This document shows positions 45,681 through 52,873 of a DNA stretch of 64,000 nucleotides, piece after piece. Position numbers and translations under genes: made by a program. The DNA lies in contig NZ_JAELXT010000008.1 of the NCBI RefSeq assembly GCF_016427565.1, positions 62,001 to 126,000 on the forward strand, read 5' to 3'. Below the pieces are notes generated by a model. It did not search any database. It had not been told where the DNA came from and worked only from the letters and a program-made list of their open reading frames with translations. Origin of the DNA: Microvirga splendida. Its GTDB lineage: Bacteria > Pseudomonadota > Alphaproteobacteria > Rhizobiales > Beijerinckiaceae. Numbering within the stretch: position 1 is the stretch's first letter; every line of letters starts with the position of its first letter.

Positions 45681-45696
45681 AAATGTCTATACATTT
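45681..45696. promoter_or_regulatory. HutC-type operator before the ABC importer
   Basis: AAATGTCTATACATTT holds ATGTCTATACAT (45683-45694), the exact reverse complement of the main operator before hutI. It is palindromic at 7 of 8 positions per arm. It lies 46 bases after hutD and about 130 bases before the substrate-binding protein gene. Confidence 0.75.
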
Positions 45697-45823
45697 GACA
45701 TTGCCGCTCCGTCATGGTGCCATTCGCCCGCTCGGACAAGAATGCACGATGCGAAAACCGAAACCTTCCAGAGGGCGCGGTCGGCAGAACGAGCCAGGGA
45801 ACTTGGATAAAACGGAGGCTGCA

Positions 45824-46765
45824 ATGAAGGCGGTATTGGGTGGTTTGGCCGTGTTGGCGCTGGCGGTCGGGTCCGCTTCGGCGCAGGAGACGAAGGTGAC
45901 CATCGGCATCTCGGGCTGGACGGGCTTCGCGCCCCTGACGCTCGCCAAGGAAGCCGGCATCTTCAAGAAGAACGGCCTCGACGTGACGATCAAGAAGGTG
46001 CCGCAGGCCAGCCGCCACCTCGCCATCCAGTCAGGCGACATCCAGTGCGCCGCCACCACGGTGGAGACCTGGATCGTGTGGAACGCCAACGGCGTGCCCA
46101 CCAAGCAGATCTTCCAGCTCGACAAGAGCTACGGCGCCGACGGCATGGTGGTGCGCAACGACGTGGGCTCCATCAAGGACATCAAAGGCAAGCAGGTGGC
46201 GGCCTCCGCCCCCGGCACGTCGCCTTATTTCGTGCTGGCTTGGATGCTGAAGAAGAACGGCCTCTCCATGAAGGACGTGACCGTGGTCAACATGGAGCCC
46301 GGCCCGGCCGCGCAGGCCTTCATCGCCGGGCAGAACGACGCGGCCATGACCTACGAGCCCTATCTCTCCTCCGTGCGCGCCGCACCCCAGGCCGGCAAGA
46401 TCATTGCCACCACGCTCGATTATCCGGCCGTGATGGACACCTTCGGCTGCACGCCGAAGTTCCTCACCGACAACCCGAAGGCTGCCAAGGCCCTCGCCGA
46501 CAGCTATTTCGAGGCTCTCGAGATGATCGAGAAGGATCAGGCCAAGGCCTACGAGATCATGGGCGCGGACGTGAAGCAGACGGGCGAGGCCTTCGGCAAG
46601 TCCGCCCAGTATCTGCGCTGGCAGGATCGCGAGGCCAACAAGAAGTTCTTCGCGGACGAGTTCAAGACCTTCTCGGCCGAGGCCGCCGACCTGCTGCTCG
46701 AAATTGGCGTCATCAAGCAGAAGCCTGACATGGACGCCCTGGCGGACACGAGCTTCATCCAGTAA
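45824..46765 (+). CDS. ABC transporter substrate-binding protein (NitT/TauT type)
   Basis: A 313-residue periplasmic binding protein. The signal MKAVLGGLAVLALAVGSASA is followed by QETKVTIGISGWTGFAPLTL and KEAGIFKKNGLDVTIKKVPQ, the NMT1/SsuA/TauA pattern. ECATTVE-type contacts appear as IQCAATTVETWIVWNANGVP. GGAGG lies 5 bases before ATG 45824. It is followed by permease and ATPase genes. The HutC operator upstream suggests a histidine-pathway substrate, such as histidine or urocanate; the fold class alone would suggest sulfonates or other small anions. Confidence 0.87.
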   Translation: MKAVLGGLAVLALAVGSASAQETKVTIGISGWTGFAPLTLAKEAGIFKKNGLDVTIKKVPQASRHLAIQSGDIQCAATTVETWIVWNANGVPTKQIFQLDKSYGADGMVVRNDVGSIKDIKGKQVAASAPGTSPYFVLAWMLKKNGLSMKDVTVVNMEPGPAAQAFIAGQNDAAMTYEPYLSSVRAAPQAGKIIATTLDYPAVMDTFGCTPKFLTDNPKAAKALADSYFEALEMIEKDQAKAYEIMGADVKQTGEAFGKSAQYLRWQDREANKKFFADEFKTFSAEAADLLLEIGVIKQKPDMDALADTSFIQ

Positions 46766-46861
46766 CCCATTCTTCCGGCGGCCCGGTTTCGTCCGGGCCG
46801 CCTGCCCCTCCCTCACCCGCGCCATCCGGAACATCGATCCGGATCGCAGAGCAGATTCCCC

Positions 46862-47638
46862 ATGCCTCGACCCCTCGAACCCGTCAGCCAGGGCACGCGC
46901 GTCACGCTCGGCATTTCCTTCTTCGTGCTCTTCGTGGCGGCCTGGGCCTTTGCGACCCTGGGCGGTTTCGTGTCGCGCACCTTCCTGGCCGATCCCATCA
47001 CCATGCTGCAGGACGGCTGGCTGCTGCTCACGCGCTTCGGCTTCCTGGGCGATATCGGCATCACCGTCTGGCGCGTCGTCGGCGGCTTCGTCATCGCAGC
47101 CGCCATCGCCGTGCCGCTCGGCATCCTGATGGGCGCCTACAAATCCTTCGAGGCGTTTCTCGAGCCCTTCGTGTCCTTCGCGCGCTACCTGCCCGCTTCC
47201 GCCTTCATCCCGTTGCTCATCCTCTGGGCCGGCATCGGCGAGATGCAGAAGCTGCTGGTCATCTTCATCGGCTCGGTCTTCCAGATCATCCTGATGGTGG
47301 CAGTGTCTGTGGGCAACACGCGCCGCGATCTCGTCGAGGCAGCCTATACGCTCGGCTCCTCAGACCAAGGCGTGGTGAAGCGCGTGCTCATCCCGGCCAA
47401 TGCGCCGGAGATCGCCGAGATCCTGCGCCTCGTGCTCGGCTGGGCCTGGACCTACGTGATCGTCGCGGAACTCATCGGCTCCTCATCCGGCATCGGTCAC
47501 ATGATCATCGACAGCCAGGCGCTGCTTGCGACAGGCCAGATGATCTTCGGCATCATCGTCATCGGCATCATCGGCCTGATCTCCGACTTCCTGTTCAAGG
47601 CCGTCAACCGCTCGCTCTTCCCGTGGAGGCTCGCATGA
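46862..47638 (+). CDS. ABC transporter permease (NitT/TauT type)
   Basis: A 258-residue inner-membrane permease of the SsuC/TauC class with about six helices, e.g. TLGISFFVLFVAAWAFATLG, the GFVIAAAIAVPLGILMGAY segment and IFGIIVIGIIGLISDFLF. The EAA loop that docks the ATPase is DLVEAAYTLGSSDQGVVKRV followed by LIPANAPEI. Its stop overlaps the ATPase start (ATGA). Works with the genes either side as one importer. Confidence 0.92.
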   Translation: MPRPLEPVSQGTRVTLGISFFVLFVAAWAFATLGGFVSRTFLADPITMLQDGWLLLTRFGFLGDIGITVWRVVGGFVIAAAIAVPLGILMGAYKSFEAFLEPFVSFARYLPASAFIPLLILWAGIGEMQKLLVIFIGSVFQIILMVAVSVGNTRRDLVEAAYTLGSSDQGVVKRVLIPANAPEIAEILRLVLGWAWTYVIVAELIGSSSGIGHMIIDSQALLATGQMIFGIIVIGIIGLISDFLFKAVNRSLFPWRLA

Positions 47639-48426
47639 CCGGCACGATCCTCCAGATCGACAACGTCTCGCGCGTGTTTCCCGGCGTGCGCGGCGGCGCG
47701 CCCGTGCGGGCGCTCGAGCCCACGAGCCTGCAGGTGGCGCAGAACGACTTCATCACCATCCTCGGCCCCTCCGGCTGCGGAAAGTCGACGCTCCTGCGCA
47801 TCGTGGCAGGCCTCGACCGCCCGACCGATGGGCGCGTGCTGCTCAACGGGCGCGAGATCAAGGGGCCCGGCGCCGACCGGGGCATGGTGTTCCAGTCCTA
47901 CACCCTCTTCCCGTGGCTCACGATTGCCGAGAACATCGCCTACGGCCTGCGTGAGAAGGGCATACCGAAGGCGCAGCGCCAGGAGATCGTCGCCTCCTAC
48001 ACCGAGAAGGTGGGCTTGCGCGGTTTCGAGAACCACTACCCCAAGCAGCTCTCCGGCGGCATGCAGCAGCGCACCGCCATTGCCCGCGCGCTCGCCAACG
48101 ATCCGGACATCCTGCTGCTGGACGAGCCCTTCGGGGCGCTGGACAACCAGACCCGCGGACTGATGCAGGAACTGCTGCTCGGCATCTGGGAGCGTGAGCG
48201 CAAGACCGTGCTCTTCGTCACTCACGACATCGAGGAAGCGATCTTCCTCGCCTCCCGCGTCATCGTCATGTCGGCCCGCCCCGGCCGCATCAAGGCCGAC
48301 ATCCCCGTCGACCTGCCGCATCCGCGACACTACCGGATGAAGACGACGCCGGAGTTCTCGGATCTGAAGGCGCAGTTGACGGAAGAAATCCGCGTCGAGG
48401 CCATGCAGGCGGAAGGCGTGCATTGA
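47635..48426 (+). CDS. ABC transporter ATP-binding protein (NitT/TauT type)
   Basis: A 263-residue ATPase. Walker A is LGPSGCGKSTLLRIVAGLDR, the Q-loop MVFQSYTLFPWLT, signature LSGGMQQRTAIARALA, Walker B ILLLDEPFGALDNQTR, and the H-loop VTHDIEEAIFLA. It is most like SsuB/TauB-type import ATPases. ATG 47635 overlaps the permease stop. It ends the operon that begins after the HutC-type operator. Confidence 0.94.
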   Translation: MTGTILQIDNVSRVFPGVRGGAPVRALEPTSLQVAQNDFITILGPSGCGKSTLLRIVAGLDRPTDGRVLLNGREIKGPGADRGMVFQSYTLFPWLTIAENIAYGLREKGIPKAQRQEIVASYTEKVGLRGFENHYPKQLSGGMQQRTAIARALANDPDILLLDEPFGALDNQTRGLMQELLLGIWERERKTVLFVTHDIEEAIFLASRVIVMSARPGRIKADIPVDLPHPRHYRMKTTPEFSDLKAQLTEEIRVEAMQAEGVH

Positions 48427-48529
48427 CATCGCCCCCGATGTGCTTCCGCTTTCGGGATATCCCTTCCGGATGAATTGACCCGGTTCCCCGTTCAGGTGAC
48501 GCTTCCTGTCTCTGAACGGGGAAGGCACG

Positions 48530-49618
48530 ATGCTCAAGCGCCTGTTAGCCGGATCCATCTTCATCACGAGCATGTCTCCCGCCATGGCCGACATCCTGAT
48601 CGATCAGGCGATGATCACGGGTGGGGAGTTGCGTGTCATTGGCCGATTGAGCAAGCCGCGCCAGACGTCGATCACGCTCGACGAGCAGCATCAGACGAAG
48701 ACCGATGCCAACGGACGCTTCACCTTCCGTCTCGCCTATCATCCTGCAACCTGCATCGTGAGCATTCAGGCCGATGACGAGCAGCGCCAAGCGGTGATCG
48801 GCTTCTGCGGGCAACGAGCTCCGGTCGAGACCGCCAATGCCGCCGTCGTTGCTCCTACGGAGCCTGGGCCTGCCGGGCCGATGGGGCCTCAAGGCGAGCC
48901 CGGGCGCGACGGAGCGCCGGGTCCGCAAGGCCCCGCCGGACCCGAAGGGCCTCCGGGCCCTCAGGGCGTCGCCGGCATGCCTGGGCCGCAGGGTGAGCCC
49001 GGCCCGGTCGGCCCTCAGGGGCCTGCCGGACCGCCCGGGAACCCGGACGCGGTTGCGGGACTGCAGGGGCAGCCTGGCCCGATCGGACCTGAGGGACCGC
49101 CCGGACCTCCCGGACCCCAGGGCCCGCAAGGCCTGGCAGGACATCAGGGTCCCCAGGGGCCGCAGGGCACCCCCGGCCCGCGAGGAGAGCCGGGCCCGGC
49201 CGGCCCTGCGGGTTCCGTAGGCCCTCCGGGACCTGTTGGAACCGTAGGCCCGACAGGGCCAGCCGGTCCTCCCGGACCGCAGGGTGCTGCAGGTGAGATC
49301 GGTCCCATCGGACCTCCCGGCCCTATCGGCCCGATTGGTCCTGCTGGCCTGACAGGGCCTGTCGGACCGGCCGGTCCCGAGGGCAAGCCGGGACCGGAGG
49401 GCAAGCCTGGAATCGCAGGAACCATCCTGAGAGTCTTCGTGCAGGAATGCGCCTCGCAGGCTCGCTGCACGGCGCGGTGCGACGAGAACGAGTATCCGGT
49501 CAACGGCACCTGCAACCGCGGCGACCGCTTCGACATGGACGAAGCCGGCGTGTACTGCTTTTCCACGACCGAGAGCCCTCAAGGCATGATCGCCCGAGCG
49601 ATCTGCGCCAGGAAGTAA
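48530..49618 (+). CDS. collagen-like triple-helix repeat protein
   Basis: A 362-residue secreted protein. A signal peptide ([18 protein letters not shown]) is followed by a small beta domain to about residue 110 ([35 protein letters not shown]). Then come 20 and 40 uninterrupted Gly-X-Y triplets (about 113-172 and 177-296), broken once by four residues (DAVA). A cysteine-rich C-terminal domain ([14 protein letters not shown], 297-362) has five or six cysteines that could trimerise or cap the helix. Many triplets are GPX or GXP, so a stable triple helix is plausible without hydroxyproline. Its role is unknown; such proteins can serve in surface adhesion. GGGGAAGG precedes the ATG. Confidence 0.88.
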   Translation: MLKRLLAGSIFITSMSPAMADILIDQAMITGGELRVIGRLSKPRQTSITLDEQHQTKTDANGRFTFRLAYHPATCIVSIQADDEQRQAVIGFCGQRAPVETANAAVVAPTEPGPAGPMGPQGEPGRDGAPGPQGPAGPEGPPGPQGVAGMPGPQGEPGPVGPQGPAGPPGNPDAVAGLQGQPGPIGPEGPPGPPGPQGPQGLAGHQGPQGPQGTPGPRGEPGPAGPAGSVGPPGPVGTVGPTGPAGPPGPQGAAGEIGPIGPPGPIGPIGPAGLTGPVGPAGPEGKPGPEGKPGIAGTILRVFVQECASQARCTARCDENEYPVNGTCNRGDRFDMDEAGVYCFSTTESPQGMIARAICARK

Positions 49619-49782
49619 GCACGCCGGATTCATCATGAAACGCGAGATCGGCACGACGCAGCCGAGGCCATGAAGCGTCACCGCGAGGCGGTTGACCCGG
49701 CAAGGATATAGCCCGAGAGCCGATCCGCACCGTCAAGGCCACGGGGCGTGAAACCTGTGGGATTTCAGAGGGGGGAGAGAAA

Positions 49783-49858
49783 TGGTGCCCAGGGACGGAG
49801 TCGAACCGCCGACACTGCGATTTTCAGTCGCATGCTCTACCAACTGAGCTACCTGGGC
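49783..49858 (-). tRNA. tRNA-Phe(GAA)
   Basis: A 76-base tRNA on the minus strand with encoded CCA (complement of 49783-49785). Acceptor GCCCAGG/CCTGGGC, D arm GTAGCTCAGTTGGTAGAGC, anticodon loop CTGAAAA with GAA, T arm GGCGGTTCGACTCCGTC. It lies beside yacG and maf, an order often seen in alphaproteobacteria. Confidence 0.97.
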
Positions 49859-49960
49859 ATTCGATGCGCGGCAAGGCCGGGCGCGTCGTGGAGGGGTGTA
49901 TAGTCAGACAAAGACCCTCTGTCCAGCGGGTCCGAGGAGAAAAATGCAGATGGGGGCGGA

Positions 49961-50164
49961 TCACGTCTCCCGCCGGTCCTCGTCCGGGTCGTCGGGTTCG
50001 CTCTCGACAACCGGAATGGCGTAGCTGCCGGTGAGCCAGCGGTTCAGATCCACGTCGGCGCAGCGCCGGGAGCAGAACGGCCGATAGTTCGGCTCGGTGG
50101 GCTTGCCGCAGATCGGGCATTTTCCGGTCGAGGCCTGGGGCTTGTTCTCGTTGGCGGCGTTCAT
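49961..50164 (-). CDS. yacG: DNA gyrase inhibitor YacG
   Basis: A 67-residue zinc-ribbon protein. Four cysteines in [20 protein letters not shown] bind zinc, followed by [17 protein letters not shown], the gyrase-contacting tail. E. coli YacG binds GyrB and blocks DNA binding. ATG 50164 has AAGGAGG seven bases upstream. It lies downstream of maf with a repeat in between, and next to tRNA-Phe. Confidence 0.93.
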   Translation of the reverse strand: MNAANENKPQASTGKCPICGKPTEPNYRPFCSRRCADVDLNRWLTGSYAIPVVESEPDDPDEDRRET

Positions 50165-50197
50165 CCCTTGCCTCCTTTCCTTCACAAGCGGCTTAGA

Positions 50198-50243
50198 GCA
50201 TAGGACCTAAAAGTGGACACCACTTTTCCGCACGATGCGCTAG
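50198..50243. repeat. AAAAGTGG palindromic repeat, A/B hybrid
   Basis: The left arm GCATAGGACCTAAAAGTGG resembles the subtype A arm (GGACCCAAAAGTGG). The right arm CCACTTTTCCGCACGATGC, then GCTAG, matches the subtype B arm seen at 52734. The copy therefore looks like one half of each subtype joined at the centre. Confidence 0.7.
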
Positions 50244-50296
50244 GTGGCTGCTGGTTACGCCCGATGCAAGACCGGGCTGTGCTATGGAAAGCCGCG

Positions 50297-50947
50297 TCAG
50301 GCTGCGTCGAGCCAGGAGGAGCGGACGGGATAGCCCTCCCCGTCGAGAAGGGCGACGGCCTCGTAAAGCGGCAGGCCGACCACGTTCGTGTAGGAGCCGA
50401 CGAGCTTGACCACGAAGGTGCCGGCAAGCCCCTGTATGGCATAGCCGCCGGCCTTGCCCCGCCACTCGCCGGAAGCGAGATAGCGCTCGAACTCGTCCCG
50501 CGACAGGCGCTTGAAGCGCACCCTCGTTTCCACGAAGCGTTCCCGGATCGTGTCCTTGGGGGTGATCATGCAGACGGAGGTGTAGACCCGGTGCTGGCGG
50601 CCCGAGAGCAGGCGCAGGCAGCCTGCCGCCTCGTCCTCCACCTCGGCCTTGGGCAGAACCCGCTTGCCGACCACCACCACGGTATCGGCCGAGAGCACAT
50701 AGGAATTCGTCAGGTCCTCGCGGGTGCGGGCCACCCTGCGGGCCACCTCGGCCTTCGAGCGGGCCAGACGCTTGGCCAGTTCCTTGGCGCTCTCGTTCTT
50801 CAGGGGCGTCTCGTCCACGTCGGCGGGAAGGAGCGCATCGGGCTCGATCCCCGCCTGCTGCAGGAGAGCGAGCCTGCGGGGCGAGGCGGAGGCGAGAACG
50901 AGCTTCGGTCGCGCGCTGGGATTCGACACCTCGGAAGACGACGCCAC
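50297..50947 (-). CDS. maf: Maf family nucleotide pyrophosphatase
   Basis: A 216-residue Maf protein, which hydrolyses nucleoside triphosphates, including modified ones, to monophosphates. [20 protein letters not shown] is the family start; [20 protein letters not shown] holds the catalytic Asp; [20 protein letters not shown] and [10 protein letters not shown] close the site. GTG 50947 is chosen because GGAG lies 6 bases upstream; an earlier in-frame GTG (50974) lacks one. It is upstream of yacG on the same strand. Confidence 0.9.
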   Translation of the reverse strand: MASSSEVSNPSARPKLVLASASPRRLALLQQAGIEPDALLPADVDETPLKNESAKELAKRLARSKAEVARRVARTREDLTNSYVLSADTVVVVGKRVLPKAEVEDEAAGCLRLLSGRQHRVYTSVCMITPKDTIRERFVETRVRFKRLSRDEFERYLASGEWRGKAGGYAIQGLAGTFVVKLVGSYTNVVGLPLYEAVALLDGEGYPVRSSWLDAA

Positions 50948-51022
50948 TTTTCTCTCCACGCTCCGGGATTTCACTAAGGCTAGGCTAGATCCGGTGACAA
51001 CATGGCACCAGGGGACGATGAA

Positions 51023-51871
51023 TCAAGCCGCGGGGGGCTCCTGCTCCGAGCTCGCCGGCTGGGGCTGCGCCGCCTGCGCGGCATGGGCGCGGTCGAGCTG
51101 GCGGTAGCGCATGACGCTCAGCGGAATGGACGCCAGGAACAGCACCGTGATGGCGGTCAGCATCTCCCAGGGGAAGTTCGCCAGGAGGCCGAAGAGCGCC
51201 GCCGACAGGACGAAGATCGGCAGAACCCAATGGCGCGGCACCTTCAACCCGATGGTCTTGCCCGAATAGACCGGGATGGTGGACACCATCAGGAAGGCCA
51301 AGCCCAGCAGGTAGACCAGCGCGATCGGAGCGGCAGCGGCCCCCATCGGAACGCCGAGGAACGACAGGTAGAGGGGCAGCATCGAGGTCAGCGCGCCGGC
51401 TGGCGCCGGCATGCCGGTGAAGAAGTTCTTCTTCCACTCGGGCCGGTGGGGATCGTCCAGCATCACGTTGAAGCGGGCGAGACGCAGGACCATGGCGATG
51501 GCGAAGACCAGCACCGCGATCCACCCGACCGCCTTCAGCTCGTTCAGCAGGAAGCTGTAGAGGATAAGAGCCGGGGTCACGCCGAAATTGACGAAGTCAG
51601 CGAGCGAATCGAGCTCCGCGCCGAACCGGGACGTGCCCTTGAGCATGCGCGCCACCCGGCCATCGACCCCGTCCAGGAAGGCCGCCACCACGATGGCCAC
51701 CACCGCGGGCTCGTAGCGCCCCTCGAAAGCCAGCCTGATCGCCGTGAGCCCCAGACACAGGGCGATCAGGGTGATGATGTTCGGGATGAGGACGCGCACC
51801 GGAACCGGCTTGAAGAGGCGCCGGCGCGGCTCGTTCGGGTCGGGGGCGAAGGGGGGAAAAAGATCGCTCAT
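51023..51871 (-). CDS. pssA: CDP-diacylglycerol--serine O-phosphatidyltransferase
   Basis: A 282-residue membrane enzyme making phosphatidylserine from CDP-diacylglycerol and serine. The CDP-alcohol phosphatidyltransferase motif DGVDGRVARMLKGTSRFGAE, continuing LDSLAD, gives the D-x2-DG-x2-AR-x8-G-x3-D-x3-D pattern. About six to eight membrane helices follow. The N-terminus is a proline-rich cytoplasmic stretch; the C-terminus is Ala/Gln-rich. ATG 51871 is chosen over an upstream frame that lacks family sequence. It lies downstream of psd in the same direction, forming the phosphatidylethanolamine pathway. Confidence 0.95.
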   Translation of the reverse strand: MSDLFPPFAPDPNEPRRRLFKPVPVRVLIPNIITLIALCLGLTAIRLAFEGRYEPAVVAIVVAAFLDGVDGRVARMLKGTSRFGAELDSLADFVNFGVTPALILYSFLLNELKAVGWIAVLVFAIAMVLRLARFNVMLDDPHRPEWKKNFFTGMPAPAGALTSMLPLYLSFLGVPMGAAAAPIALVYLLGLAFLMVSTIPVYSGKTIGLKVPRHWVLPIFVLSAALFGLLANFPWEMLTAITVLFLASIPLSVMRYRQLDRAHAAQAAQPQPASSEQEPPAA

Positions 51872-52006
51872 GGCATCACATCTAGGGGGTGCCAGCTTAA
51901 CCGGCAACCGACTCCGGAGGTGTTTCCCCCGTCATGGCAACACCTCCGGCCCCTGAGGGACCTTATTTTCCGGTCTCGAGGCAGAGCCCGGGAGCCGGGA
52001 CAGGCC

Positions 52007-52708
52007 CTACCCGACGCGGTACTCCCGGGCAGGCTCGTTGGCGGTCAGGTCCGCAAGCACCGTCTCGCCCGCGACGGCCGTCTGGCCGAGGCCGACGAGA
52101 ACCTGGGCGTTGAGCGGCACGAAGATGTCGAGGCGGGAGCCGAAACGGATCAGGCCGAAGCGCTCGCCGGTGCTCAGGTGGTTGCCCACCTTGACGAAGG
52201 ACACGATGCGGCGCGCCACGAGGCCGGCGATCTGCACCACGCCGATCTTGGCGTGCGCCGTCTCGATGACGAGGGCATTGCGCTCGTTGTCCTCGCTCGC
52301 CTTGTCGAGTTCGGCGTTGAGGAACAGGCCCGGCGTGTAGAGAATCTGGGTGATCCGCCCCGCGACCGGCGAGCGGTTCACGTGGCAGTCGAACACGTTC
52401 ATGAACACCGAGATGCGGGTCATGGGTTCGGGCGGCAGGTCGAGCTCCGCCGGCGGCACTGCGGTGGTGATGAGGTTCACCCGGCCGTCGGCGGGGGAGA
52501 CCACGAGGCCTTCCCGGACGGGCGTCACCCGCGGCGGATCGCGGAAGAAGTAGCACACCCACACGGTCAGAATGGTGCCGATCCAGCCCAGCGGCGACCA
52601 GAGCCAGGCCAGAACGATCGTCGCGAACAGCGCGATCAGGATGAAGGGATAGCCCTCCTTGTGGATCGGCACGAAGATGCGGCGCATCGATTCCAGAACG
52701 TCGGTCAT
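52007..52708 (-). CDS. psd: phosphatidylserine decarboxylase (short, PSD-A form)
   Basis: A 233-residue inner-membrane proenzyme that decarboxylates phosphatidylserine to phosphatidylethanolamine. One or two membrane helices ([18 protein letters not shown]) begin the protein. [32 protein letters not shown] and the self-cleavage site [13 protein letters not shown] (Gly-Ser; the Ser becomes the pyruvoyl group) are diagnostic of the short type. It precedes pssA on the minus strand by 135 bases. Confidence 0.95.
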   Translation of the reverse strand: MTDVLESMRRIFVPIHKEGYPFILIALFATIVLAWLWSPLGWIGTILTVWVCYFFRDPPRVTPVREGLVVSPADGRVNLITTAVPPAELDLPPEPMTRISVFMNVFDCHVNRSPVAGRITQILYTPGLFLNAELDKASEDNERNALVIETAHAKIGVVQIAGLVARRIVSFVKVGNHLSTGERFGLIRFGSRLDIFVPLNAQVLVGLGQTAVAGETVLADLTANEPAREYRVG

Positions 52709-52733
52709 TTTTTCAAAGCCTCAGAGCGCCAGC

Positions 52734-52783
52734 GCATCGTGCGGAAAAGTGGTTTCGGTTTTCCGCGCTCAACGATGCGCTAG
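52734..52783. repeat. AAAAGTGG palindromic repeat, subtype B
   Basis: GCATCGTGCGGAAAAGTGG (52734-52752) faces CGGTTTTCCGCGCTCAACG, then ATGCGCTAG. Outer arms GCATCGT and ACGATGC pair exactly. It lies 26 bases before the psd start and 10 bases from another copy (52794). Confidence 0.75.
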
Positions 52784-52793
52784 TTAAGAATGA

Positions 52794-52844
52794 GCATCGG
52801 ATGGATCCCAAAAATGCAAATCCACTTTTGGGTCCGATGCTTTA
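52794..52844. repeat. AAAAGTGG palindromic repeat, subtype A
   Basis: GCATCGGATGGATCCCAAAA at the left and CCACTTTTGGGTCCGATGC at the right, nearly the same as the copy at 9776. The centre is degenerate (AAATGCAAATCC), so the inner stem is weaker. It ends TTTAG instead of CTAG. Confidence 0.75.
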
Positions 52845-52873
52845 GTCGGGATGGCAGGCGGAACCGCTTCTTG

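Noticed and set aside
48545..49681. Minus-strand frames antisense to the collagen-like gene, including a second Gly-Pro-rich frame
   Set aside because: The Gly-Pro repeat is nearly self-complementary in coding sense, so the antisense frame also reads as collagen-like. The plus-strand frame has the signal peptide, ribosome binding site and Cys-rich end.
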